From: Candidatus Saccharimonadota bacterium
GTDB taxonomy: Bacteria; Patescibacteriota; Saccharimonadia; Saccharimonadales; Saccharimonadaceae
DNA length: 12,755 bases
Direction: 5' to 3'
Assembly: GCA_905371595.1 (NCBI GenBank)
Contig: CAJPLU010000024.1
Location: 1 to 12,755 of the forward strand
Positions 1 to 6,670 of the stretch are shown one piece after another. The notes beneath the pieces were generated by a model. It was given only the letters and a program-made list of their open reading frames with translations, was not told the origin of the DNA and made no database searches. Within the stretch, counting starts at the first letter, position 1. Every line of letters starts with the position of its first letter. A program made the position numbers and the translations under genes.

Positions 1-717
1 TCGCAGTAAATATGTCTGGCGTATTAGCTGGGAAGACGATTAAACAGATCTCAGTGGGGGAATATCACACGTGTGCCGTTGCGTCTGATGATAAAGCGTA
101 CTGTTGGGGCAGTAATAATAATGGTCAGCTAGGTAACGGCTCGACTACTAGCTCTAGAGTTCCTGTCGCAGTAAATATGTCTGGCGTATTAGCTGGGAAG
201 ACGATTAAACAGATCTCAGTCGAGTTTTCGACTAATTGTGTTGTCGCGTCCGACAACAAAACATACTGTTGGGGTGGTAATAGTAATGGCCAACTTGGTA
301 ATGATTCGCTGACTAACTCTAATATTCCTGTTGCGGTTAATACATCTGGTGTGCTGGCTGGTAAAACAATAAAACAGGTAAATACTGGCGGTTTTCACAC
401 ATGTGCTTTGGATATTAGTAGCAAGATGTACTGTTGGGGGCTTAACGTTAATGGCCGGCTTGGTAGCAGTTTGACTTCGGTATTGTCTAAGGTGCCCGTC
501 GCAGTAAATATGTCCGGCCTATTGGCAGGTAAAATTATTAAACAAATGTCAGTTGGATACTCTAGTAATTGTGTTGTCGCATCGGACAATAAAGTGTATT
601 GTTGGGGCGGCAACAATAATGGTCAGCTAGGCAACGGCTCGACTGCCAATTCTAGGGTCCCCGTTGCAGTAAATATGTCTGGAGTATTAGCTGGGAAGAC
701 GATTAAACAGATCTCAG
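1..717 (+). repeat. Near-identical DNA repeats inside the RCC1 region
   Basis: A 55-base block at 1-55 recurs without a mismatch at 166-220 and with two mismatches at 664-717. It encodes the unit VAVNMSGVLAGKTIKQIS. A second shared block, around aatggtcagctagg followed by aacggctcgact, occurs near 120-147 and 617-644. The other RCC1 units are diverged at DNA level while keeping the protein pattern, so these copies look recently duplicated or homogenised by recombination. Confidence 0.9.
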
Positions 718-1991
718 CGGGAGGTGATCACAGTTGCGTTATAGCTTCCGACGATAAGCTGTATTGCTGGGGATTTAACAGTAATGGTGAACTTGGTAAC
801 AACTCTAGTGTTAGTTCTAGTGTTCCTGTTGCGGTTAATACTGACGGTGTTCTTGCTGGTAAGGTTATTAAACAAATGTCGGCAGGGTTTTCAAATACTT
901 GTGCTGTAGATTCTGGCTATGGTATATACTGCTGGGGCTATAACAGTAATGGTCAGCTAGGCAATAACTCAACAAATAATTCTCGAGTTCCTACCTATGT
1001 CTACGTTCCCAAAGAAAACACCACCATTGCCGCTAACGCCGTGAAGCTCCGTACTCAGTACGCTAAAAAGACTGCGGCGACGTGCCAGGCGGTGGCAGCG
1101 GGTTGGCGGGATGTGACCAATAACTCGGCTTTGGCGTACTCGGCAGCTGGTCCGAACAATGGGACAGCGATTACGGCGATGGCTAATAATCCAGGTTTGC
1201 CGCCAACTAGTGTTGGTCACAGCTATCAATCAATAGTCCGCCCAGGTAGCGATACGCAACTGACTTTCACGAACAATCGTGATATTAATTCTGGTGAGAC
1301 GGGCCTGTGGGATTTAGCATTGACTGATAATGGCTTGGAACGTAATACGAATTATTGTGTTCGCTTGGCGGCTGATACGACGGCGGCGCCAGGGACGAGT
1401 ATTGATACTTATTCGCATTATCCGGAGTTTAAGACTGCTGACGGTTCGCTGGATATTCGATTTGCAGACGCTACTAATGCCACATTAACTAACCCGACGA
1501 CTGTATTTTCAGTAGCAATGACCAGTAAAACGGCGAGTACTAAGACTGCGAAGTTGTCTAATAATTCTTCACAGCAGCTTGAGGTGGCAAATAGCTTATC
1601 GACGACAGGTTGGAGTGTTTCATTGGCGGCAACTGGCGGTTCGACAGCTAAATGGACGCAGGCTGGCGGTACGGCAAACTATGACTTTAATAATAGTAAC
1701 GCCAATCGAGGACAGTTGTCGGTTGATTTATCGTCAAGCGTGTTTACGGCGTCTGGTTCGACGCCACTAGGACAGGCCTGTACGACGGCTGGCTTATCGT
1801 ATGGTGCGGGCGGCGCGTTTGTAGCTGGCACGGCGTCGGCTAACGCGATTACGCTGGCGACCGCCTCAAGCAGCAGTGGTTTGACCTGCCTGTTTAAATT
1901 GCAGGATATTTCCTTGAAACAGACGATTCCTGCATATCAGAAACCAGGCACGTATACGCTGCCAGTAACTGTAACGGTGGTAGCGCAATGA
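1..1991 (+). CDS. RCC1-repeat surface protein with WxL-like C-terminal domain (5' end missing)
   Basis: The reading frame is open from the first base (first whole codon at 3), so the true start and any signal peptide lie upstream. About six tandem units of about 55 residues fill 12-1004, each with the pattern VAVN-SGVLAGK-IKQ, then a CxVxSxxxxYCWG core and NGQLGN; this is the RCC1/alpha-tubulin-suppressor repeat, which folds as beta-propeller blades. The middle part (about 1005-1470) has a Cys-containing Ig-like look (LERNTNYCVRL, then DTYSHYPEF). The last 170 residues hold GWSVSLAATGG, a KWT motif, GQLSV and IPAYQKPGTYTLPVTVTV, matching block by block the short secreted protein encoded at 2846-3475. 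That domain resembles a WxL domain with the second W motif lost. The stop overlaps the next start as ATGA, indicating one operon. Likely a secreted adhesin held at the surface by its C-terminus; the ligand is unknown. Confidence 0.85.
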   Translation, partial: AVNMSGVLAGKTIKQISVGEYHTCAVASDDKAYCWGSNNNGQLGNGSTTSSRVPVAVNMSGVLAGKTIKQISVEFSTNCVVASDNKTYCWGGNSNGQLGNDSLTNSNIPVAVNTSGVLAGKTIKQVNTGGFHTCALDISSKMYCWGLNVNGRLGSSLTSVLSKVPVAVNMSGLLAGKIIKQMSVGYSSNCVVASDNKVYCWGGNNNGQLGNGSTANSRVPVAVNMSGVLAGKTIKQISAGGDHSCVIASDDKLYCWGFNSNGELGNNSSVSSSVPVAVNTDGVLAGKVIKQMSAGFSNTCAVDSGYGIYCWGYNSNGQLGNNSTNNSRVPTYVYVPKENTTIAANAVKLRTQYAKKTAATCQAVAAGWRDVTNNSALAYSAAGPNNGTAITAMANNPGLPPTSVGHSYQSIVRPGSDTQLTFTNNRDINSGETGLWDLALTDNGLERNTNYCVRLAADTTAAPGTSIDTYSHYPEFKTADGSLDIRFADATNATLTNPTTVFSVAMTSKTASTKTAKLSNNSSQQLEVANSLSTTGWSVSLAATGGSTAKWTQAGGTANYDFNNSNANRGQLSVDLSSSVFTASGSTPLGQACTTAGLSYGAGGAFVAGTASANAITLATASSSSGLTCLFKLQDISLKQTIPAYQKPGTYTLPVTVTVVAQ

Positions 1992-2749
1992 TAGGGATGA
2001 ATAATAAGACGAGGATTGTTGCGGCAAATGCTGTATTTATAACAACAATAGTTGGGGTAATTTTTAACAGTGAGGTTACCCAGGCAATGACCTCGGCAGA
2101 CTCGACGTTTTCACAGGTGATTCGCGAATTGGATTGCTCGCATACAACTTACAGCAAGGTAGTGGGTCAAGTGAATGATGCGGAGTGCGACGTCTTTGCG
2201 CCGAAATACGATCATTCGGTAATAAAGGATAATGGTTATCCGGTGATTTACGGCGTATATGATGCGGTACACACGGTTATTAATCCGATGACTGGAGTTC
2301 ATCGGTTGGCAATTGAGCTGGCTGGCCGGACGTTTGTTTTGGGTGTTGATCCGGAATTGACGGTTAATGGCAATGCTTGGATACTTGATTTGTCTAAATG
2401 GTCAAAGATGCATCCTGGCGATACGACACTCGTACTTGAACATGGTAAGACTTATTTTGGTGATATCACTTCCTCGACGCAGGCCTATGGATCAGCTCTG
2501 CATATTAACCATGCGACACTTTTTGCAATTACTATTCCGCCGAGAATCTTGCCGCCGATACCACCAGTAATTCCATCATCACCAGCAGCTCCAGGCGTTT
2601 CGGCAGTCATTAAAGATATAAAATCTGGTAAAAAGTTGGCTAATACCGGCGTAAATATGTGGTTTATAGTGATGGCGGCGCTGGGAATGATTATTATTGC
2701 GTTCATACTGCTGATACGTAACAGACGAGGAGGTAGTCATGAACCATAG
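1988..2749 (+). CDS. Secreted protein with C-terminal LANTG cell-wall sorting signal
   Basis: A 253-residue protein. Residues 1-33 form a signal peptide (NNKTR, then a hydrophobic stretch to about IFNSEV, with a possible cut near TQA). The mature part (about 34-182) carries two cysteines (50 and 67) and matches no family I know. A proline-rich linker (184-202) leads to LANTG at 217-221, then a hydrophobic helix (about 224-243) and a basic tail RNRR. That is the standard sortase sorting-signal layout; an LAxTG pentapeptide is the type used by class E sortases. No sortase gene is in the window. The start ATG overlaps the upstream stop (ATGA), implying translational coupling; an in-frame ATG at 1997 is an alternative start. 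Likely a wall-anchored partner of the flanking WxL-like proteins. Confidence 0.8.
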   Translation: MIGMNNKTRIVAANAVFITTIVGVIFNSEVTQAMTSADSTFSQVIRELDCSHTTYSKVVGQVNDAECDVFAPKYDHSVIKDNGYPVIYGVYDAVHTVINPMTGVHRLAIELAGRTFVLGVDPELTVNGNAWILDLSKWSKMHPGDTTLVLEHGKTYFGDITSSTQAYGSALHINHATLFAITIPPRILPPIPPVIPSSPAAPGVSAVIKDIKSGKKLANTGVNMWFIVMAALGMIIIAFILLIRNRRGGSHEP

Positions 2750-2786
2750 GAAATTAGCGGATGTTCGGAGGTGCGAAGGAGGGTAG
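2739..2786 (+). CDS. Possible 15-codon leader or remnant ORF
   Basis: An ATG at 2739, inside the end of the LANTG gene, follows a very strong Shine-Dalgarno (gaggaggt, 2727-2734) and opens a 15-residue frame MNHRKLADVRRCEGG ending at TAG 2784-2786. No other start nearby would use this ribosome-binding site. It may be a coupling peptide, a decayed cistron or chance. The peptide itself is not recognised. Confidence 0.25.
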   Translation: MNHRKLADVRRCEGG

Positions 2787-2845
2787 ATAGTAGCACTGTA
2801 ATGGACAACGAAGTAACGAAAATAATGTAAAAGAAAGGATACGAT

Positions 2846-3475
2846 ATGAAAAAACTAATAGCAAACGTAGCTTTGGCAGTCGGTGTAGCTGGCGTAGTCG
2901 GTTTGGCGGGTACAGCGGTTTACGCGGCGACTACAGCGACGTCAGAATTGAGCCAGACGATTAATGCCGGCGTACTCAGCACCGACATTCGTGATACCGG
3001 CGATAGCGTAGTGACAAATCCAACATTTGCCATGAATGCGACTACGGCGTCGACTTCTGCCCAGACGACGACTGGTACATTTGGTGCTAATGATAAGCGC
3101 ATCGCTGTCGATAACCCTGGCGGCGCTAATAATGGCTGGACGCTAACATTGAACGCTACAACTCCTGGTACGGGAAAGTGGACGAGCGGTAGCAATACAT
3201 ATCAGTACAACGGTAATGCCACGACTGGACAGTTGACGGTTAATCCAGCTGCCGGAACGCTGACATCGATGATTGGTGCTTCCACGGGTATCACGCTGGG
3301 TTCGCAAGCAGCATTTTCCGGCACTTCTCCAGTAACGCTGATTAGCGCGGCGGCTGGTTCCGACGACGTTTGGCGCGGTTACGTGACAGGCGTTGGTCTT
3401 AGTCAGGCAATTCCAGCTGGACAAGCAGCAGGTACTTATACCTTGCCGATGACTCAAACTGTGGCCGCTATTTAA
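2846..3475 (+). CDS. Short secreted WxL-like surface protein
   Basis: A 209-residue protein with a clear signal peptide (MKKLIANVALAVGVAGVVGL, cut predicted after AVYA near residue 27) and a beta-rich mature part full of Thr, Gly and Asn. It carries GWTLTL (W98-T99-L100), KWTSG, GQLTV and the ending IPAGQAAGTYTLPMTQTV. The GWTLTL and terminal GTYTLP blocks are those of WxL domains, which in Firmicutes bind peptidoglycan without covalent attachment; the usual second W motif is absent, so I call it WxL-like. The same blocks end the RCC1-repeat protein upstream. The start has a good ribosome-binding site (gaaagga) 5-6 bases before the ATG. A long hairpin follows the stop. Next comes the gene for the DUF916-type protein, the family that normally partners WxL proteins. 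Confidence 0.8.
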   Translation: MKKLIANVALAVGVAGVVGLAGTAVYAATTATSELSQTINAGVLSTDIRDTGDSVVTNPTFAMNATTASTSAQTTTGTFGANDKRIAVDNPGGANNGWTLTLNATTPGTGKWTSGSNTYQYNGNATTGQLTVNPAAGTLTSMIGASTGITLGSQAAFSGTSPVTLISAAAGSDDVWRGYVTGVGLSQAIPAGQAAGTYTLPMTQTVAAI

Positions 3476-3495
3476 GGTCCGGCGCAGTTATATCA

Positions 3496-3533
3496 ATGAA
3501 AATTGGGCGCTCTTTCGGGCGTCTGATTTTCAT
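3496..3533 (+). terminator. Hairpin terminator after the WxL-like gene
   Basis: Arms 3496-3510 and 3519-3533 pair over 15 positions, three of them G-U type, around an 8-base loop tctttcgg. The outer eight pairs are atgaaaat/attttcat, so the U-rich side lies within the stem. It separates the operon ending at 3475 from the next promoter. Confidence 0.7.
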
Positions 3534-3598
3534 TTACGTGGACTATCTAGTTTTTGGAGGATCGGCGGGGTATTGGTATAGCCATGAGCGTCTTGGCT

Positions 3599-3607
3599 TG
3601 CTATAAT
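3599..3607 (+). promoter_or_regulatory. Extended -10 promoter, probable leaderless start
   Basis: TG-c-TATAAT is a perfect extended -10 (TATAAT at 3602-3607). No good -35 lies 17 bases upstream, as expected for the extended type. The ATG of the DUF916-type gene starts 8 bases after the -10, where transcription should begin. Confidence 0.6.
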
Positions 3608-3614
3608 AAATCAT

Positions 3615-4607
3615 ATGATTTTAATGAGGAGAATACGGGGTATAGTTTCATGCTGGCGCAAGCTAGCGGTAATGGCGGTTGCGGCAGGTGTTTTATGGCC
3701 GTCGTCGGTTCTGGCAGCAGGAATTGGCAGCCGTCCAGCGAATCCTGATCCGAACAATCCGCGGACGCAGTCGATTTTTATTTATCAATTGAATCGCGGC
3801 GCTAGTAAATCCGATCAATTGACGATTACTAATGGCTTGACCGAACAAGCGAATATCGAGGTATACGCCGTCGACGGTACAGTCACAGCGACTGGCGATA
3901 TGACATGCAAGCAGCAAGTCGAGGAAAAGAAAGATGCTGGCAATTGGGTAAAATTAGCGAAAAGCGAGGTGGCTTTGGCATCTGGCGCATCGACGAACGT
4001 TGATTTCGCAGTTACCGTGCCTAATAAGGCTGACGTCGGCGAGCATAACGCCTGTTTGGTGATCCAGCGCAAAGCCGATCCAGCCGCTGCTAAGAAAGGC
4101 GGTATCCAGCTGCAAACGCGCCAAGCGGTGCGTATGGCGGTTACTATTCCTGGTAATATTCACCGCGACGTGACAGTTGATAAATTCGCCGTCGATAATA
4201 ACGGCAAGCAGTTATATAACATTGCTATCAAAAATTCTGGCAACGTTTCGGCTGACGTTGACGTCAAGCTAGTAGTTAAAGATATGTTGGGCAACGTTGT
4301 TTATCAAAACGGCGGCGAGTATGCGGCAATTGCCGAGCAAGTCCGCCAGTTCCGCTACGAGAGTAATTTACAGCCGTTCTGGGGCGGCAAGTACCGCGCT
4401 GAGCTTTCAATTGCTTATAATAAAAAGGCCGGCGAATGGGGCGTTAGTAAAAATTCGGCTGATTTAACGACGAAAAAGGTTGAACCGATAGAATTATTTT
4501 TCTGGCCGACACCTGGTGCTTGGGCGATTATTATTGGAGTGATTGCCGTAGCTATTGCGGCGGTTTGGCGGGTGATTGTCCTCGTGAAAAAGCGCCGGAA
4601 GCGATAA
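3615..4607 (+). CDS. DUF916/WxLIP-type membrane-anchored surface protein
   Basis: A 330-residue protein. The signal peptide covers about 1-35 (RRIRG, then a hydrophobic run ending SVLAAG). The ectodomain begins NPDPNNPRTQSIFIYQLNRG and continues with DQLTITN, which is the start of DUF916-family proteins, followed by a second Ig-like module (about 175-290, IAIKNSGNVSADVDVKLVV). A single C-terminal helix (about 300-322, AWAIIIGVIAVAIAAVW) ends in the basic tail KKRRKR, so the protein sits in the cytoplasmic membrane facing out. In Firmicutes such proteins (WxLIP) bind WxL proteins and host ligands. I chose the ATG at 3615 because the -10 box predicts transcription starting there; ATG 3624 is the alternative. 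It has its own promoter but clearly belongs with the surface cluster upstream. Confidence 0.82.
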   Translation: MILMRRIRGIVSCWRKLAVMAVAAGVLWPSSVLAAGIGSRPANPDPNNPRTQSIFIYQLNRGASKSDQLTITNGLTEQANIEVYAVDGTVTATGDMTCKQQVEEKKDAGNWVKLAKSEVALASGASTNVDFAVTVPNKADVGEHNACLVIQRKADPAAAKKGGIQLQTRQAVRMAVTIPGNIHRDVTVDKFAVDNNGKQLYNIAIKNSGNVSADVDVKLVVKDMLGNVVYQNGGEYAAIAEQVRQFRYESNLQPFWGGKYRAELSIAYNKKAGEWGVSKNSADLTTKKVEPIELFFWPTPGAWAIIIGVIAVAIAAVWRVIVLVKKRRKR

Positions 4608-4636
4608 TTTACTAGCTGCGATTGATATGCCATAAT
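4608..4636 (+). promoter_or_regulatory. Promoter of the LiaF-like gene, probable leaderless start
   Basis: tttact (4608-4613) and cataat (4631-4636) are 17 bases apart. The predicted start of transcription is 4642-4643, the A of the ATG, and no Shine-Dalgarno is present, pointing to a leaderless mRNA. Confidence 0.55.
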
Positions 4637-4642
4637 GATGGT

Positions 4643-5326
4643 ATGAAGAAAAATTTTCTTGTTAGAGCGTTCTTTGGCGTTACTATTGCGGCGCTCGGCG
4701 GGGTTCTGCTACTGAGGAATCTCGAGATTATCAAGTTTGATAGCTGGAACGTGTTCTGGGGAACTGTTTGGGCGGTTGGTCTGATTTTGGCGGGACTAAC
4801 GACGATAATCAGTTCCCGGAAGATGTTAACGCGAGCGTGGGGTTTGCTATTGATGGCTGCTGGTGTGTCGATTGGTTTGAACGCATATGGCATAATTGAC
4901 GTTAGTATTTGGAAAATATTTTGGCCAGTGATGTTGATCGCCATCGGCTTGACGGTAAGTGTCGGTTCAGGCTGCTGCAAGCGGTCTAAAAAATCGGCTG
5001 CCGATGGTAGCGGTAGTGAAAAAATTGCAATTTTTTACGGTGAAGAGTCGCGGGTGAAAGGCGATTATACTGGCGGTTCGGTAACGGCGATATTTGGCGG
5101 CGTAGATTTGGATTTGCGCCAAGCGGAAATTAAGGACGGTGCAGTCATCGACATCTTTACGTTTTGCGGCGGCGTCAACATCAATATGCCTGACGACGTG
5201 ATCGTTAAAAACGAAATTCACGGCATTTTGGGCGGCAGCGAGGATAAAACCGTATCCAAATCTTCCGCTAAAAAGACAATCTATCTGCGCGGCGAGTGCG
5301 TTTTGGGCGGTTTGGAAGTAAAATAG
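4643..5326 (+). CDS. LiaF-like four-helix membrane protein
   Basis: A 227-residue protein from the ATG at 4643; a TTG seven codons earlier is in frame but lies within the promoter. Four hydrophobic helices (about 8-28, 38-57, 65-83, 88-109) form two similar halves, WNVFWGTVWAVGLILAG and WKIFWPVMLIAIGLTV, as in DUF5668/LiaI-LiaF membrane regions. A short polar linker (CCKRSKKSAADGSG) leads to a cytoplasmic C-terminal domain (about 127-227) with IFYGE, TAIFGGVDLDLR, IFTFCGGVNINMPDDV and a final GLEVK, the repeated short beta-strand pattern of the LiaF C-terminal domain. In Bacillus LiaF restrains the LiaRS envelope-stress kinase; no kinase is in view, so only a general role in envelope sensing is inferred. 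A strong terminator follows. Confidence 0.78.
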   Translation: MKKNFLVRAFFGVTIAALGGVLLLRNLEIIKFDSWNVFWGTVWAVGLILAGLTTIISSRKMLTRAWGLLLMAAGVSIGLNAYGIIDVSIWKIFWPVMLIAIGLTVSVGSGCCKRSKKSAADGSGSEKIAIFYGEESRVKGDYTGGSVTAIFGGVDLDLRQAEIKDGAVIDIFTFCGGVNINMPDDVIVKNEIHGILGGSEDKTVSKSSAKKTIYLRGECVLGGLEVK

Positions 5327-5350
5327 TTTAGGTTGATTTGGCTCGAGATA

Positions 5351-5398
5351 ACGCTATATCTAGTGTGCTTACGCTAGATATAGCGTATTTTAATTTTA
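5351..5398 (+). terminator. Strong intrinsic terminator after the LiaF-like gene
   Basis: Perfect 13-bp stem (acgctatatctag 5351-5363 with ctagatatagcgt 5374-5386), 10-base loop, then attttaatttt. It isolates the surface cluster from the T-box leader that follows. Confidence 0.85.
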
Positions 5399-5403
5399 TG
5401 TAG

Positions 5404-5409
5404 TAGAAT
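5404..5409 (+). promoter_or_regulatory. Candidate -10 box for the T-box leader
   Basis: tagaat lies between the upstream terminator and the structured leader. A -35 is poor (tagcgt at 5381-5386, 17-base spacer). Weak call made mainly from position. Confidence 0.25.
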
Positions 5410-5415
5410 GTGAGT

Positions 5416-5656
5416 AGGGCGTTTTTGCGTGTGCTGGCTGTTGTGGCGGCGCGGCGAAATGAGCGGCTATCAACTGCGAAGCCTGCGGGAAGAAATCGGT
5501 ATGATTTTGAATCAACTGAGATTAGACCCCGCCGTGAGCTTGCGTAAATAGCATAAGAAAGAGCTAAAAGAATCACTTCTTTTGGAATCGAGATGGTACC
5601 GTCCGCCAACAGCCTTTCGCGGATTCTCGAGGTCAAGAGGGGTGATTTTATTTTGG
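5416..5656 (+). ncRNA. T-box leader (tRNA-sensing riboswitch)
   Basis: This 241-base leader has the hallmark T-box antiterminator: TCGAGA (5588-5593) pairs with TCTCGA (5625-5630), and GTCCGC (5601-5606) pairs with GCGGAT (5619-5624), leaving exactly the 7-base bulge TGGTACC (5594-5600). In T-boxes the TGGN of this bulge pairs with the acceptor end of uncharged tRNA; TGGT predicts a discriminator A. Just upstream, AAAAGAA-TCAC-TTCTTTT forms the expected stem III (about 5567-5584). A hairpin at 5495-5522 may be stem II. An imperfect hairpin at 5433-5486, with the 3'-side bulge TGCGA, could be stem I; read that way the codon might be GCG (Ala), which is uncertain. The competing structure is weak: TTCTC (5624-5628) can pair with GAGGG (5637-5641) before ttttatttt, a possible terminator. 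Alternatively CCTTTC (5613-5618) can pair with the Shine-Dalgarno ggaagg, suggesting translational control. Confidence 0.75.
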
Positions 5657-5671
5657 AAGGAAACTATATCA

Positions 5672-6250
5672 ATGTCCATTAGCGAGCAAGAACTAGTCAA
5701 AAATACTAGCGGTGAATGCTTACCCAAGAAGTCTACGCCGATGATTGAGATGGTATCGCCTGACAGTAGCTTATTCGATCGTCTTAAAAAAGAGATGTAT
5801 ATATCTGATGATTATGAGACGGAACTGCGCGATCTAATTAAACAGAAAAAGGCAGTAGTGTTGGCAGTAGAGGCAGATGGACGCTATGTCGGCAGAGTGA
5901 CCTTGCGGCATGATTGGGGCGATGAAACCTCTATCATTGAAAAGGATTTTCCGGGTTTACCGCAAATCAATGCGCTGGAAATTGATGAGGATTATCGACG
6001 TCGGGGCTTGGCGACTATGCTTATCACAGCAGCAGAAAATGAAGCCCGCCGCCAAGGTTTTTCTATGATTGGATTAGGCGTTGAAATTTCAAATGAACCA
6101 GCAAAAAAACTATATGAAAAACTGGGTTACAGTTATCGGCAAGTAGGCGGTAATGATACGTATGACTTTCTCTTCGGAAAACCCGATCCGCAGGTTTACA
6201 AACTACGTTTGATGACGAAATCATTGCAAACAGAGGTGAAGTATGACTAA
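5672..6250 (+). CDS. GNAT-family N-acetyltransferase
   Basis: A 192-residue protein. The start is the ATG at 5672, behind the Shine-Dalgarno ggaagga (5655-5661); a longer frame from a TTG at 5582 would run through the T-box antiterminator and is rejected. Residues about 60-165 form the acetyl-CoA-binding GNAT core: INALEIDEDYRRRGLATMLI (R109-RRGLA is motif A, binding the CoA pyrophosphate), then LGVEISNEPAKKLYEKLGY (motif B). The first 30 residues are polar and unassigned. The substrate cannot be read from sequence. Its stop overlaps the next start by eight bases (ATGACTAA), so the two genes are translationally coupled and both lie under the T-box. T-box control suggests a link to amino acid or aminoacyl-tRNA supply. 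Confidence 0.85.
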   Translation: MSISEQELVKNTSGECLPKKSTPMIEMVSPDSSLFDRLKKEMYISDDYETELRDLIKQKKAVVLAVEADGRYVGRVTLRHDWGDETSIIEKDFPGLPQINALEIDEDYRRRGLATMLITAAENEARRQGFSMIGLGVEISNEPAKKLYEKLGYSYRQVGGNDTYDFLFGKPDPQVYKLRLMTKSLQTEVKYD

Positions 6251-6646
6251 CCAGCAGCAAGAATGGCTAGATTTTGCGAAAAGCGTGGCGCTGGGGGCGG
6301 GCGATATTATGCGAAAATATTTTGGCAAGAAGCCAGATACTCATCTTAAAGCAAACAATACAATCGCGACTGTTGCTGATGAGGAGATTAATGATCTCGT
6401 CATTAAGCGGGTAACTGAGCGATATCCAGCCCACGATATTGACGGCGAAGAGGCGAGTCAGCGCCGTGGTTCAAAATATGTTTGGGCTTGCGATCCGATT
6501 GACGGAACAGTGTCGTTTGCAATGGAATTGCCAATATCAGTATTTTCTATGATCAGGATATCCGCGGAGCCATTGCTAGTAATGGTGTGGTGCATGAGGA
6601 GCTAGTGCAGGCGATGAAGGAGCTAGAGGAAAATGTTAATAAGTAA
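6243..6646 (+). pseudogene. Inositol-monophosphatase-family gene with internal deletion
   Basis: The first 100 codons are a normal N-terminus of the IMPase/HisN/CysQ superfamily: VADEEINDLVIKRV, GEE at 68-70 and DPIDGT at 84-89, which bind the catalytic metals. After about 6540 this frame becomes meaningless and stops at 6605. The true C-terminus is in another frame: TAT at 6548 opens YDQDIRGAIASNGVVHEEL and ends at TAA 6644-6646, matching the family's closing (R)GAIxSNGxxHEEL. The parts that lie between, including the WDxAxG metal and substrate motif, are gone. Family members are about 250-270 residues; joining the two pieces gives about 133. An internal deletion of roughly 120-140 codons with a frame change explains this. 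The protein cannot be catalytic. Confidence 0.75.
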
Positions 6647-6670
6647 GGTTGATAAACTAAGGAGATTAAA

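Noticed and set aside
1..1004. CRISPR-like or satellite repeats
   Set aside because: Units of about 165 bases are in frame and encode RCC1 blades; there are no unique spacers of constant length.
3554..3748. 64-codon + strand frame overlapping the DUF916-type gene
   Set aside because: Starts at a TTG without support and runs out of frame through a convincing signal peptide.
5410..5547. 45-codon GTG frame at the start of the T-box leader
   Set aside because: It sits in the structured leader, has no Shine-Dalgarno, and the peptide is not recognised; the RNA structure explains the segment better.
5582..5671. N-terminal extension of the GNAT protein from a TTG
   Set aside because: These 30 codons coincide with the T-box antiterminator, and the ATG at 5672 has a clear ribosome-binding site.
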